Assembly (NCBI RefSeq): GCF_000502835.1
Contig: NZ_AYVL01000002.1
Location: 141,513 to 205,512, forward strand
Direction of reading: 5' to 3'
Source of the DNA: Mesorhizobium sp. LSJC280B00
GTDB lineage: Bacteria > Pseudomonadota > Alphaproteobacteria > Rhizobiales > Rhizobiaceae
DNA: 64,000 nt
In this document: positions 37,489-47,008 of the stretch, one piece after another
Layout: each line of letters starts with the position of its first letter
How positions within the stretch are numbered: position 1 is the first letter of the stretch
Program-made: the position numbers and the translations under genes
The notes under the pieces: generated by a model
Databases searched by the model: none
What the model saw: only the letters and a program-made list of their open reading frames with translations
Told to the model about the DNA's origin: nothing

Positions 37489-38004
37489 ATGATCAATTCG
37501 CGTCCGGCGGCGAAGACCGCCAACGTATCCGATGACCGCCGCGAGGCGATCCGTTCGCTGTACATGGAATCGCTGCAGCTGGTCGAGCGGCTGCATCGCC
37601 GTCTGCTTGACGTGATCAAGGACGAATTCGACCGCAACGGTCGCTCCGACATCAACGCCATCCAGGCGCTGCTCCTGTTCAACATCGGCAATTCGGAGCT
37701 GACCGCCGGCGAACTGCGCTCGCGCGGCTATTATCTCGGCTCGAATGTCTCCTACAATCTGAAGAAGCTGGTCGATCTCGGCTTCATCAACCACCAGCGC
37801 TCGCGCATCGACCGCCGTTCGGTGCGGGTTTCGCTGACGCCGAAGGGCAATGAGGTGGCGGAAGTCGTCGCCGGCCTCTACGAGCGCCATGTCGGTTCGA
37901 TCGAGCAGGTTGGCGGCATCAACACGGAAGAGTTCAAGCAGATGAACCGCGCCCTGCAGCGCCTGGATCGGTTCTGGAACGATACCATCGCCTACCGGAT
38001 GTAA
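37489..38004 (+). CDS. ldtR: MarR-family regulator LdtR
   Basis: A 171-residue winged-helix regulator. The central domain runs SDINAIQALLLFNIGNSELTAGELRSRGYYLGSNVSYNLKKLVDLGFI, with wing SRIDRRSVRVSLTPKG, and flanking helices for dimerisation. It matches LdtR, studied in Liberibacter asiaticus and Sinorhizobium as the activator of the L,D-transpeptidase gene ldtP and involved in osmotic stress tolerance. The ATG at 37489 is preferred; the frame extends 15 codons upstream. ldtP follows about 320 bases downstream on the same strand, as expected. Confidence 0.9.
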   Translation: MINSRPAAKTANVSDDRREAIRSLYMESLQLVERLHRRLLDVIKDEFDRNGRSDINAIQALLLFNIGNSELTAGELRSRGYYLGSNVSYNLKKLVDLGFINHQRSRIDRRSVRVSLTPKGNEVAEVVAGLYERHVGSIEQVGGINTEEFKQMNRALQRLDRFWNDTIAYRM

Positions 38005-38067
38005 TCGCATCCGCCGCATCAAGATCTGAAGCTGGACTACGGAAATGCTGCCGCGGAGTGGACCAAA

Positions 38068-38091
38068 GGCCGGTGCCGAAAAGCACCGGTC
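38068..38091 (+). terminator. Possible terminator after ldtR
   Basis: GGCCGGTGC, loop CGAAAA, GCACCGGTC: a 9-bp stem, then TTGCCGTTT, a weak T-tract. It lies about 65 bases after the ldtR stop. The remaining 38092-38256 holds no supported gene. Confidence 0.5.
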
Positions 38092-38256
38092 TTGCCGTTT
38101 CGTCAGGCCGGCCGATCCAAATTCGAGCAACAGCCACGTTGCCGCCATATTCCAATGGAACCGAAGATGCGGGTGATGCTGGGGCCAAAGCCGTGCATTT
38201 GTCCTGTGCTCAAGTCACTTCCCATGTGGTTTTACACCGAAGTGATGCGGGCCATG

Positions 38257-38280
38257 GTTGGCTAATTGTTAAGAAGCCAA
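38257..38280. promoter_or_regulatory. Candidate LdtR site upstream of ldtP
   Basis: GTTGGCT and AGCCAAC form 7-bp inverted arms around AATTGTTAAGA (38257-38281). The left arm with following AA is shared with the ldtR upstream region. It lies about 50 bases before the ldtP start. Confidence 0.45.
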
Positions 38281-38327
38281 CTCTAGAGTGCGGGCGAGAC
38301 CGCCCGGTGGGTTGAATTGTAGCAAGA

Positions 38328-39596
38328 ATGTCTGGAACGTCCATGAGAACCAGCCGCCGTTTCTTCCTTTCAGGAGCCTCCGCGCTCGCAGCCGCAATGG
38401 TCGCCGGCCGCGCCAGTGCGCAGGATGTGATCGGGGATATCCTGAAATCCTCGGCGCGCGGCAATTGGGACGACCAATTCGATGCGCGTGCCAGCGAAGG
38501 CGGCAAGGTTGCCTCGACGCTGCCGATCTTCAGCCTGCAGACGGTGTCCTTCACCGAGCAGGCGATCATGCAGTATCAGAATATCGTCGCGCAAGGCGGC
38601 TGGGAGCAGGTTCCAGACACCAAGAAGCTGCAGCTTGGCGTCGAGGATCCCGATGTGGTGCCGCTGCGCAGGCGCTTGATGATATCGGGCGATCTGGCGC
38701 AGAGCGCCGGGCTCTCGGAAGCGTTCGATTCTTACGTCGACTCGGCGCTCAAGCGCTTCCAGTTGCGTCACGGCTTGCCGGCCGACGGAACCACGGGCAA
38801 ATATACTTTCGCGGCAATGAACGTGTCGGCGCCGGTTCGGCTTGGTCAGCTGCAGACCAATCTGCAACGGCTGCGTGAGCGGGCCGGCACGCTTGGCAAC
38901 CGCTATGTTCTGGTCGACATCCCGGCGGCGCAGATCGAGGCAGTCGAGAACGACCGCGTTGTGCTGCGCCACACCGCAATCGTCGGCAAGATCGATCGCC
39001 AGACGCCGATCGTCAATTCCAAGATCAACGAAATCATCGTCAATCCGTACTGGAACGCGCCGGTCTCGATCGTGCGCAAGGACATCATTCCGCTGATGCG
39101 GAAGGACCCCAACTATCTCAAGGATAGCCATATCCGCCTGTTTGCGCCGGACGGCAGCGAGGTCGACCCAATGACGGTCGACTGGTCGACCGACGATGCC
39201 GCCAAATACCGCTTCCGCCAGGATCCCGGTTCCGGCAACGCGATGGCCTCGGTCAAGATCAATTTCCCCAGCCCGGACGGCGTCTACATGCACGACACGC
39301 CGCAGCAGAGCCTGTTCGGCAAGCTGATGCGCTTCGATTCCTCTGGCTGCGTGCGGGTCCAGAACGTGCGCGACCTCGTCACCTGGATTCTGCGCGACAC
39401 ACCGGGCTGGGATCGCCAGCATTTCGAGGCGGCGATCAAGACCGGGGAGAACACGCCGGTGCAGGTCACCAATCCGGTGCCGGTTTATTTTCTCTACGTC
39501 TCGGCCTGGTCGACAGGGCCGGGCGTGGTCCAGTTCCGTGACGACATTTACGGCCTCGACGGAGCCAACGAGCTGCAGATCACATCCGCGCTCTAA
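38328..39596 (+). CDS. ldtP: L,D-transpeptidase LdtP
   Basis: Periplasmic YkuD-type transpeptidase that cross-links peptidoglycan stems at meso-DAP or attaches proteins. A twin-arginine signal is visible (TSRRFFLSGASALAAAMVAGRASAQ), so export by Tat is likely. A peptidoglycan-binding helical region (VDSALKRFQLRHGLPADGTTGKYT) lies near residue 140. The catalytic domain has MHDTPQQSLFG and the Cys loop RFDSSGCVRVQN. An in-frame ATG at 38343 (MRTSRRFF) is an alternative start. It is preceded by ldtR, its known regulator in related bacteria. Confidence 0.9.
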   Translation: MSGTSMRTSRRFFLSGASALAAAMVAGRASAQDVIGDILKSSARGNWDDQFDARASEGGKVASTLPIFSLQTVSFTEQAIMQYQNIVAQGGWEQVPDTKKLQLGVEDPDVVPLRRRLMISGDLAQSAGLSEAFDSYVDSALKRFQLRHGLPADGTTGKYTFAAMNVSAPVRLGQLQTNLQRLRERAGTLGNRYVLVDIPAAQIEAVENDRVVLRHTAIVGKIDRQTPIVNSKINEIIVNPYWNAPVSIVRKDIIPLMRKDPNYLKDSHIRLFAPDGSEVDPMTVDWSTDDAAKYRFRQDPGSGNAMASVKINFPSPDGVYMHDTPQQSLFGKLMRFDSSGCVRVQNVRDLVTWILRDTPGWDRQHFEAAIKTGENTPVQVTNPVPVYFLYVSAWSTGPGVVQFRDDIYGLDGANELQITSAL

Positions 39597-39613
39597 GCAG
39601 CTGAGTTCATTTG

Positions 39614-39643
39614 CAAAAGGCCGCCGGAAGGGCGGCCTTTTTC
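39614..39643 (+). terminator. Rho-independent terminator after ldtP
   Basis: AAAAGGCCGCC, loop GGAAG, GGCGGCCTTTTT then C: 7-bp GC stem plus A/T pairs and a five-T run, 18 bases after the ldtP stop. Confidence 0.9.
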
Positions 39644-39724
39644 GTTGCCGAGTCTTTCGCGGCAAGCTTTGCTGGACTGATCGCCGGCAAAAGAACGCGC
39701 GGCGCCGTATTCGGAAATCGCATC

Positions 39725-41371
39725 ATGCATGTCGCAATGTTCATTCTGGTCGTGCTTATCTTCGTCGCCGTTTCGGGCGCGCTGGTCCGGCCGGTGCGGG
39801 TTCCGCTACCTGTGCTGCAGATCGCCATCGGCGCGGCACTGGCTTGGCCGGTGCGCGGAATGCATGTCGAGATCGATCCCGAGCTGTTTCTGCTGGTGTT
39901 CATCCCACCGCTGCTGTTCAGCGACGCCTATGGTGCGCCCAAGCGCGAACTGATCGCGCTGCGCGGGCCGATCCTCGACCTCGCCATCGGGCTGGTCTTC
40001 TTCACCATTGTCGGCTTCGGCTACGCTTTGCACTGGCTTGTCCCGAGCATCCCGCTCGTCGTCGCTTTCGCACTTGCTGCGGTGCTGTCCCCGACGGATG
40101 CGGTGGCCGTCTCCTCGATCGTCGACAAGAGCCTGGTCCCGGCTCGGCTGATGCACATCCTGGAGGGCGAGGCGCTGCTCAACGATGCGTCGGGCCTCGT
40201 GATGTTCCGCTTTGCGGTGGCAGCTGCCTTGACCGGCAGCTTCTCCTTCGTCGCGGCGTCCGTGACTTTCCTCTATGCCGTCGCTGCCGGCATCCTGGCC
40301 GGCGTGGCTGCCTTGTTCGTCGCCGCCAAGGCGCTGCAATTGCTGAACCGTATCGGCGGCGTGCCGGCCGAGGTGCAGGTGCTGGTCATGGTCCTGCTGC
40401 CGTTCATCGCCTATCTCGGCGCCGAGAATGTCGGCGCCTCGGGCATTCTGGCGGCGGTCACGGCCGGAGTGCTCACCGGCGGCTCCGGGATTTTCCGCTT
40501 TCTCGGCGTCTCGGCACGCATACAGACCGTATCGCTGTGGACGACGCTATCCTTCGTCTTCAACGGCGCGCTGTTCATCCTGCTCGGGTTGCAGCTTCCC
40601 GAAATCATCGGCAACGTGCCGCCTGAGCTCGGCAGCCGCTATCCGGTCATCCAGCCAATCGCCACGGTGGTCGCGCTGACACTATGCCTGATCGGGCTGC
40701 GCTTCCTGTGGATCTGGGTCGGCGACATTGCGACGCGCGTCTCAGCGCGATTACGCGAGCAGAAGGCCGAGCCGTTCGGGCTGCGCGTTCGGATCGCCGG
40801 CTCTGTTGCCGGCGTGCGCGGCGCCATCACGCTGGCCGGCATCCTGTCGCTGCCGCTCGCCATGCCGAATGGTTCGCCCTTTCCGGCGCGCGACGTGGTG
40901 ATCTTCCTCGCCGCAGGCGTCATCATCTGCTCATTGCTCATTGCCAGCCTTGCCTTACCCAAGGTGGCACGAGGGCTGGTCGAGCCGGGCGAGGATCCTG
41001 GCGCTGCCGAGGAGCGTCTTGCGCGCGTGGGCGCGGCCAAGGCCGCCATCGCCCGCATCGAGAGCATGGCCGGCGCGACCGACGGCGATGAAGGGGAAAC
41101 ACCCGGCGCCCGGCTTGCCACCGCCGACAGCATCGTCGCCGGCTACCGTCGCCGCATCGCTGCCTCCGACGAAGCCGACGAGGCGCGCGCCGAGGCCCGC
41201 GAGGCCGGACGGCTGGAACTCGAATTGAGGCTGGCGGGCATTGAGGCCGAACGCGCAGCGGTTCGCGCAATGTTTCGCAGCGGCCAGATTAACGACCATA
41301 CGATGCAGGCGCTGTTCACCGAGATCACGCTCACCGAGGCCCTGCTGAAGGGCCGGCAGGCAAGGAAATAG
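39725..41371 (+). CDS. CPA1-family Na+/H+ antiporter
   Basis: A 548-residue cation:proton antiporter. About twelve helices are followed by a polar, partly coiled C-terminal tail of about 110 residues (AIARIESMAGAT..., EARAEAREAGRLELELRLAGIEAERA). CPA1 signatures include FIPPLLFSDAYGAPKREL, ALAAVLSPTDAVAVSSI (the functional Asp region), LEGEALLNDASGLVMFR and GSVAGVRGAITLAGILSLPL. The ATG at 39725 begins MHVAMFILVV; the frame extends 38 codons upstream into the ldtP terminator. YjcE-like; cation specificity unknown. Confidence 0.9.
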   Translation: MHVAMFILVVLIFVAVSGALVRPVRVPLPVLQIAIGAALAWPVRGMHVEIDPELFLLVFIPPLLFSDAYGAPKRELIALRGPILDLAIGLVFFTIVGFGYALHWLVPSIPLVVAFALAAVLSPTDAVAVSSIVDKSLVPARLMHILEGEALLNDASGLVMFRFAVAAALTGSFSFVAASVTFLYAVAAGILAGVAALFVAAKALQLLNRIGGVPAEVQVLVMVLLPFIAYLGAENVGASGILAAVTAGVLTGGSGIFRFLGVSARIQTVSLWTTLSFVFNGALFILLGLQLPEIIGNVPPELGSRYPVIQPIATVVALTLCLIGLRFLWIWVGDIATRVSARLREQKAEPFGLRVRIAGSVAGVRGAITLAGILSLPLAMPNGSPFPARDVVIFLAAGVIICSLLIASLALPKVARGLVEPGEDPGAAEERLARVGAAKAAIARIESMAGATDGDEGETPGARLATADSIVAGYRRRIAASDEADEARAEAREAGRLELELRLAGIEAERAAVRAMFRSGQINDHTMQALFTEITLTEALLKGRQARK

Positions 41372-41487
41372 AGGCTGCCAGTCTCTCTGGCGCAATCCGG
41401 CCAGCAAATTTCGCGCTGCAAACGTGGCGGGCCGAAAGCAACTGTGTTAATGGCGCGACAGACCCCGAACCTTGAGGATTTCAACCC

Positions 41488-42801
41488 ATGGCAACAGCAG
41501 CGGCAGTGTCGAACAAATTCGAATCCTTTTTCGAAACCACGCTTGCCGATGCCGACCCCGAGATTTTCGGCGCAATCCGCAACGAACTCGGCCGCCAGCG
41601 CCACGAGATCGAGCTGATTGCCTCGGAAAATATCGTCTCGCGTGCCGTGCTCGAGGCACAGGGGTCGATCATGACCAACAAATATGCCGAGGGCTATCCG
41701 GGCAAGCGCTACTATGGCGGCTGCCAATTCGTCGATGTCGCCGAGGAACTGGCCATCGAACGCGCGAAAAAGCTGTTCGGCTGCAACTTCGCCAACGTCC
41801 AGCCGAATTCCGGCAGCCAGATGAACCAGGCGGTGTTCCTGGCGTTGCTGCAGCCCGGCGACACCTTCATGGGCCTCGACCTCAATTCCGGCGGACACCT
41901 GACACATGGCTCGCCGGTCAATATGAGCGGCAAATGGTTCAAGGTCGTCTCCTATGGCGTGCGCCGGGACGATCATCTGCTCGACATGGATGCGATCGAG
42001 AAGACCGCCCATGAGACCAGGCCGAAATTGATCCTGGCCGGCGGCACAGCCTATTCACGTGTCTGGGACTGGAAGCGTTTTCGCGAGATCGCCGATTCGA
42101 TCGGTGCCTATCTGATGGTCGACATGGCTCACATCGCCGGCCTGGTCGCCGGCGGCATGCATCCGTCGCCGCTGCCGCATGCCCATGTGGTCACCACCAC
42201 GACGCACAAATCGCTGCGCGGGCCGCGCGGCGGCATGATCCTTTGCAATGACGAGGATATTGCCAAGAAGATGAATTCGGCCGTCTTCCCCGGCCTGCAG
42301 GGTGGACCGCTGATGCATGTGATCGCCGCAAAGGCGGTGGCTCTGGGCGAGGCGCTGAAGCCGAGCTTCAAGATCTATGCGGAGAGCGTCGTCGCCAATG
42401 CCAAGGCGCTGGCCTCCAGTCTGCAGGAAACCGGTCTCGACATCGTCTCCGGCGGCACCGACAACCATCTGATGTTGGTCGACCTGCGTCCCAAGAACGC
42501 CACCGGCAAGCGCGCCGAGGCTGCCCTTGGCCGCGCCAACATCACCTGCAACAAGAACGGCATCCCCTTCGATCCGGAAAAGCCTTTCGTGACATCGGGC
42601 GTTCGGCTCGGCACGCCGGCCGGCACCACGCGCGGCTTCGGTCAGGCCGAGTTCCGCGAGATCGGCAAGCTGATCGCCGAAGTGCTGGATGGGCTGAAGG
42701 TCGCCAATTCCGACGAGGGCAATGCGGCCGTCGAGGCGACCGTGAAGGCCAATGTGGCGGCATTGACCGATCGTTTTCCGCTTTACCCGTATCTTGGTTG
42801 A
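41488..42801 (+). CDS. glyA: Serine hydroxymethyltransferase
   Basis: PLP enzyme converting serine and tetrahydrofolate to glycine and methylene-THF. The 437-residue sequence has the family landmarks: [56 protein letters not shown], and the PLP lysine in [18 protein letters not shown]. The start [15 protein letters not shown] follows TTGAGGATTT. An upstream gap of about 115 bases after the antiporter contains no glycine riboswitch that I recognise. Confidence 0.97.
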   Translation: MATAAAVSNKFESFFETTLADADPEIFGAIRNELGRQRHEIELIASENIVSRAVLEAQGSIMTNKYAEGYPGKRYYGGCQFVDVAEELAIERAKKLFGCNFANVQPNSGSQMNQAVFLALLQPGDTFMGLDLNSGGHLTHGSPVNMSGKWFKVVSYGVRRDDHLLDMDAIEKTAHETRPKLILAGGTAYSRVWDWKRFREIADSIGAYLMVDMAHIAGLVAGGMHPSPLPHAHVVTTTTHKSLRGPRGGMILCNDEDIAKKMNSAVFPGLQGGPLMHVIAAKAVALGEALKPSFKIYAESVVANAKALASSLQETGLDIVSGGTDNHLMLVDLRPKNATGKRAEAALGRANITCNKNGIPFDPEKPFVTSGVRLGTPAGTTRGFGQAEFREIGKLIAEVLDGLKVANSDEGNAAVEATVKANVAALTDRFPLYPYLG

Positions 42802-42864
42802 CCGACGCGGAGTGTCGCCCGTGACAACTCCGGTGCGACAGCAAGGCAACTGCGGAGAAGCTTA

Positions 42865-43443
42865 ATGATGCAAACTTTCCGTTTCGCCGGCTTTGGTGCC
42901 TTGCTGGCATCGGCTATTCTGCAGCTGTCCGGCCGCGCCTTGGCGCAGACCGAGCCAACCCCGGCAACACCCAAGACAGAGACCTTCGGCAGGTGGTCCA
43001 CCACGATGGACGAGGTCAACACCGGTGAGGATGTGCGCAAGACCTGCGCCGCGTCGACGGTCTTTTTCGACGCAAACGGCACCAGCGGCACCCTTACACT
43101 GGCCATCTCGAATGGCGACGTATTGCCACCCGATGGTTATCCGAGCCTCATCATCGCCGTGAGAAACAGTGACTTGCCCAAGGGCGATAACATCCCGGTG
43201 GTGTTCCGGGACGTCAACGACAAGATCAAGGCCGGTTTTCGTCTTATCGCCGACGGACAGTGGATGATAGACAACAAGTCCGAGACCACGCTCGCGGTAC
43301 TGCGCGCCATGCGCCGCACCAGCGCCCTCGATGTCAGCTTCGCCGACAAGCCGGTCGCGACCATATCGATGGACGGCTTCACCAAGGCCTATCGCTATCT
43401 CGGCACGTCTTGCGGCTTCCCGACCGGCGACGTCGCGCCCTGA
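42865..43443 (+). CDS. Secreted protein, weakly invasion-associated-locus-B-like
   Basis: A 192-residue exported protein: signal peptide FGALLASAILQLSGRALAQ with cleavage near residue 28, then a mature domain with KTETFGRWSTTMDEVNTGEDVRKTCAAST and a C-terminal LGTSCGFPTG, giving two Cys that could form a disulfide. The early W, the Cys pair and beta-rich middle recall the IalB family but the match is weak. It lies between glyA and nrdR on the same strand. No function is proposed. Confidence 0.7.
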   Translation: MMQTFRFAGFGALLASAILQLSGRALAQTEPTPATPKTETFGRWSTTMDEVNTGEDVRKTCAASTVFFDANGTSGTLTLAISNGDVLPPDGYPSLIIAVRNSDLPKGDNIPVVFRDVNDKIKAGFRLIADGQWMIDNKSETTLAVLRAMRRTSALDVSFADKPVATISMDGFTKAYRYLGTSCGFPTGDVAP

Positions 43444-43595
43444 TTGGCGGACCGCTGTCAACTGATTGCCGCTCTCGCAATTTTCCTCGCGCCTCGCTAT
43501 CTCTGAGACGCGATCGGTCATCGGCCATACTTTGCCACGGCGGCAAAAACCTCTAAGCCTTTCGCTCCACGAGAATCGCGAACCGAAGGCTCTCC

Positions 43596-44105
43596 ATGCG
43601 CTGCCCTTATTGCCAGTCCGAAGATACGCAGGTGAAGGATTCTCGCCCCGCCGAAGACGGCGCGGCGATCCGCAGGCGGCGCGTCTGCCCGGATTGCGGC
43701 GGCCGCTTCACCACTTTCGAGCGGGTACAACTGCGCGATCTCGTCGTGGTGAAGAAGTCTGGACGCAAGGTGCCGTTCGACCGCGACAAGTTGCTGCGCT
43801 CTGTCGAGATCGCGGTACGCAAGCGCAATGTCGACCCGGAACGTATCGATCGGGCGGTGACCGGCATCGTGCGCCAGCTCGAAAGCTCGGGCGAGACCGA
43901 GGTGGCCTCGGGGGAAGTCGGCCGGCTGGTCATGGAAGCACTTAAGTCGCTCGATGATGTCGCCTATGTGCGCTTTGCCTCCGTCTACCGCAATTTCCGC
44001 GAGGCCAAGGATTTCCACGACGTGTTGGGCGAACTCAAAGGCGACGAGCTCAAAACCGACGAGCCCAGGGGCGAAGAGCTGAAGAGCGAAGAGGACGCCA
44101 GCTGA
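43596..44105 (+). CDS. nrdR: Transcriptional repressor NrdR
   Basis: Nucleotide-sensing repressor of ribonucleotide reductase genes. It starts with a zinc ribbon of four Cys ([17 protein letters not shown] ... [17 protein letters not shown]), then an ATP-cone domain ([23 protein letters not shown], ...[16 protein letters not shown]). The C-terminus has an extra acidic/Lys repeat tail ([18 protein letters not shown]), making 169 residues, a little longer than usual. It heads the riboflavin cluster; ribD begins two bases after its stop. Confidence 0.95.
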   Translation: MRCPYCQSEDTQVKDSRPAEDGAAIRRRRVCPDCGGRFTTFERVQLRDLVVVKKSGRKVPFDRDKLLRSVEIAVRKRNVDPERIDRAVTGIVRQLESSGETEVASGEVGRLVMEALKSLDDVAYVRFASVYRNFREAKDFHDVLGELKGDELKTDEPRGEELKSEEDAS

Positions 44106-44107
44106 GC

Positions 44108-45238
44108 ATGGCAGGGTCCGAACGCAGCACGGCTGAGCAAGAGGTCCTCGATCGCCGCTATATGGCGGCAGCCCTCAGGCTGTCGCGCAAGAATGCCGGG
44201 CGGACCTCGACCAACCCTTCCGTCGGCACGCTGATCGTGCGCGATGACGGCGACGGGCCGATGATCGTCGGCAGCGGCGTCACCGCCGTCGGCGGCCGGC
44301 CGCATGCCGAGACCGAGGCTTTGGCAGAGGCCGGCGAACTGGCGCGCGGCGCCACCGCCTATGTAACGCTGGAGCCCTGCGCCCATCACGGCCGCACGCC
44401 GCCTTGCGCCAATGCGCTGGTCAGTGCCGGCGTGGCGCGTGTGGTCGGCGCTGCCAGCGATCCGGACCCGCGTGTTTCCGGCAAGGGCTATGCAATCTTG
44501 CGTGCCGCCGGCGTCGAAGTGGTGGAAAAAGTGTTGGCGGCCGAGGCCGCGGAGCAGATGGCCGGCTATTTAATTCGATCTCTGAAAAAACGCCCGGAAG
44601 TGATCCTGAAACTTGCGCTTTCGAGCGACAACAAGATCGGCGTGAAAGGCGAGGGACAGGTCTCCATCACCGGCGATATCGCCCGACGCGAAGTCTATCT
44701 GATGCGCGCCGAAGCCGATGGCATATTGATCGGCATCGGCACCGCACTGGAGGACGATCCGGCGCTTACGGTTCGGCTTCCGGGACTGGAGAGCCGTTCG
44801 CCGGCGCGCATCGTACTCGACCGTCAGATCAGGCTACCCGAGACTTCGAAACTGGTCGCCGGCGTCGATCGTGTGCCGCTCTATGTCGCTGCCTGCGCCG
44901 AGGCCGATCCGCACCGGCGCGCCGCGCTCGAACGTGCCGGCGTTCGCTTCATCGGTACTGAGACCTATGAAGGCGATATTGCGCTGCCGGAACTGCTCGA
45001 GGATCTGGCGGCGCTCGGCATGGCAAGCGTCCTGGTCGAGGGCGGCGCGAGGGTGGCCAAGGCGTTCCTCGACGAACAACTGGTCGATCGTATCGTGCTG
45101 TTTCAGGGGCCGGACGCGATCGGCGAGGGCGGCATTGTATCGCCGATCGATGCCAACAATATGCCGCCGGGATTTCGCAAATTGCGCAACATGCGTTTCG
45201 GCGAAGATACATATGCGGAATGGATAAGAGACATCTAG
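44108..45238 (+). CDS. ribD: Bifunctional riboflavin biosynthesis deaminase/reductase
   Basis: Catalyses the deamination and side-chain reduction steps of riboflavin synthesis. The N-terminal zinc deaminase has HAETEAL and LEPCAHHGRTPPCANAL; the C-terminal RibD_C reductase (about residues 155-370) has EVILKLALSSDNKIGVKGEG, GILIGIGTALEDDPALTVR and SVLVEGGARVAKAFLDE. 376 residues is normal. It is tightly packed between nrdR and ribE, so it is probably co-transcribed. Confidence 0.95.
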   Translation: MAGSERSTAEQEVLDRRYMAAALRLSRKNAGRTSTNPSVGTLIVRDDGDGPMIVGSGVTAVGGRPHAETEALAEAGELARGATAYVTLEPCAHHGRTPPCANALVSAGVARVVGAASDPDPRVSGKGYAILRAAGVEVVEKVLAAEAAEQMAGYLIRSLKKRPEVILKLALSSDNKIGVKGEGQVSITGDIARREVYLMRAEADGILIGIGTALEDDPALTVRLPGLESRSPARIVLDRQIRLPETSKLVAGVDRVPLYVAACAEADPHRRAALERAGVRFIGTETYEGDIALPELLEDLAALGMASVLVEGGARVAKAFLDEQLVDRIVLFQGPDAIGEGGIVSPIDANNMPPGFRKLRNMRFGEDTYAEWIRDI

Positions 45239-45268
45239 GACCGACCTGATGTTCACGGGGCCAAACTA

Positions 45269-45886
45269 ATGTTCACTGGAATCGTCACCGATGTCGGCAC
45301 CGTCGCTGCCGTAAAGCAGCTCAGGGAAGGCGTCGGTTTGCGTATCGACACCGCTTACGATCCGCAGACCATTGCCATCGGTGCCTCGATTTCCTGTGGC
45401 GGCGTCTGCCTGACGGTGACGGGATTGCCGGAAGACGGCGCCAACGCACGCTGGTTCGAGGTCGAGGCCTGGGAAGAAGCACTCAGGCTGACGACCGCGA
45501 TGGGCTGGAAATCCGGCACGCGCATCAACCTGGAGCGGGCGCTGAAGATCGGCGACGAGCTTGGCGGCCATATCGTTTCAGGCCATGTAGACGGCATGGC
45601 CGAGATCGTGGGGCGCAAGGAGGAAGGCGACGCCGTTCGCTTCACCCTGGATGCACCGCGAGAGCTGGCCAAATTCATCGCGCCCAAGGGCTCCGTCGCA
45701 CTCGACGGCACTTCGCTGACCGTCAACAAGGTCGAAGGCAGCCGCTTCGACGTGCTGTTGATCCACCACTCACTGACGGTCACCACCTGGGGCGAACGCC
45801 AGGTCGGCGATCGCGTCAATCTCGAGATCGACACCATGGCCCGCTATGCGGCGCGACTGGTGGAGGCGGCTAAAGAGGGGCTTTGA
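45269..45886 (+). CDS. ribE: Riboflavin synthase, alpha subunit
   Basis: Dismutates two 6,7-dimethyl-8-ribityllumazines to riboflavin. The 205-residue protein shows the two lumazine-binding repeats: MFTGIVTDVGTV ... SISCGGVCLTVTG (first half) and GHIVSGHVDGMAEI ... GSVALDGTSLTVNKV (second half). The catalytic N-terminal Phe/Thr is present. It lies 30 bases after ribD. Named ribE here; other genomes call it ribC. Confidence 0.95.
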   Translation: MFTGIVTDVGTVAAVKQLREGVGLRIDTAYDPQTIAIGASISCGGVCLTVTGLPEDGANARWFEVEAWEEALRLTTAMGWKSGTRINLERALKIGDELGGHIVSGHVDGMAEIVGRKEEGDAVRFTLDAPRELAKFIAPKGSVALDGTSLTVNKVEGSRFDVLLIHHSLTVTTWGERQVGDRVNLEIDTMARYAARLVEAAKEGL

Positions 45887-46016
45887 GGCGCTCGTCCATA
45901 AAGCCCATTCCCTGGTGCGACCGCCGCCGAGTTGGCCTTGAAAGTTCCTTCGGCAATCTTCCGCTTGCGATCAAACCGGCTTCGGCCTAAGTCACCGGCG
46001 ATCCCCGGAGACATCT

Positions 46017-46511
46017 ATGGCAGGCACATCCCAACACGGCAAAGCGTTCATCCGCCCGAAGAAGAAGGCCCACCTTCTTGTCATCGAGGCGCGCTTTCAC
46101 GACGACCTTGCCGACGCGTTGCTCGAAGGCGCGACAAAGGCCCTCGAGGAAGCGGGCGCGACATACGATGTCGTCACCGTTCCGGGCTCGCTCGAAATCC
46201 CGGCGGTGATTTCCTTCGCGCTCGACGGTGCCTCCGAAGGCGGGACGAACTATGACGGCTTCGTCGCCCTCGGCACGGTGGTCCGCGGCGACACCTATCA
46301 TTTCGATATCGTCGCCAATGAATCCAGCCGTGCCCTGATGGACCTGTCCGTGCAGGATGCGGTCTGCATCGGCAACGGCATCCTGACCACCGAAAACGAC
46401 GAACAGGCCTGGACACGCGCCAGGCGTTCGGAAGGCGACAAGGGCGGCTTTGCGGCGCGTGCGGCGCTGACCATGATCGCTCTAAAGGAACAGCTGGGAG
46501 CGCCCTCGTGA
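46017..46511 (+). CDS. ribH: 6,7-dimethyl-8-ribityllumazine synthase
   Basis: Forms the lumazine precursor of riboflavin. The 164-residue protein has the family elements: [56 protein letters not shown] (with the catalytic His) and [16 protein letters not shown]. It is preceded by a 130-base gap after ribE and overlaps nusB by four bases (ATG/GTGA junction). Confidence 0.95.
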   Translation: MAGTSQHGKAFIRPKKKAHLLVIEARFHDDLADALLEGATKALEEAGATYDVVTVPGSLEIPAVISFALDGASEGGTNYDGFVALGTVVRGDTYHFDIVANESSRALMDLSVQDAVCIGNGILTTENDEQAWTRARRSEGDKGGFAARAALTMIALKEQLGAPS

Positions 46512-47008
46512 GCGAACCCGCTTCGCCCGGCCAGCCCACGGTGCGCCACGCCAACAAGCGCGGTGCTGCCCGTCTGGCCGCCGTGCAGGCGCTCTACCAG
46601 ATGGATGTCGCCGGCAGCGGCGTCTTCGAGATCACCGCCGAGTACGAGGCGTTCAGGCTCGGCAAGGAGGTCGATGGCGCGCTCTATCGCGAAGCCGATG
46701 CGCAATGGTTTCGCGCCATTCTTGCCGGCGTTGTCGAGCACCAGAAGACCATCGATCCAGTCATCCGACAGGCGCTGACCGAGGACTGGCCTCTGTCGAG
46801 GCTCGATTCCACATTGCGCGCCATATTGCGCGCCGGCGTCTACGAGCTGATGCAGCGCGAGGACGTGCCGGTGGCGGTTATCGTCTCCGAATATGTCGAC
46901 ATCGCCAAGGCATTTTACGAGGAAGACGAGCCGAAACTGGTCAATGCGGTGCTTGATCGCGTGTCGCGCCGGGTGCGTGGCGAGGGCCGCGGCAAGGACG
47001 CCTCATGA
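46508..47008 (+). CDS. nusB: Transcription antitermination factor NusB
   Basis: RNA-binding protein that, with NusE, supports antitermination on rRNA operons. The 166-residue all-helical protein has [19 protein letters not shown] at the N-terminus, [59 protein letters not shown] at the C-terminus, the NusB hallmark. GTG start at 46508 overlaps ribH. The ribH-nusB linkage is very common in bacteria. The next MFS gene overlaps by four bases. Confidence 0.95.
   Translation: MSEPASPGQPTVRHANKRGAARLAAVQALYQMDVAGSGVFEITAEYEAFRLGKEVDGALYREADAQWFRAILAGVVEHQKTIDPVIRQALTEDWPLSRLDSTLRAILRAGVYELMQREDVPVAVIVSEYVDIAKAFYEEDEPKLVNAVLDRVSRRVRGEGRGKDAS

Noticed and set aside
41372..41487. Glycine riboswitch upstream of glyA
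   Set aside because: The 115-base gap is too short for the tandem glycine aptamer and shows no matching core.
43444..46016. FMN riboswitch in front of the rib genes
   Set aside because: I looked for the conserved GACCGGCGGT-type core and the multi-stem RFN layout in the gaps at 43444-43595 and 45887-46016 and did not find them.
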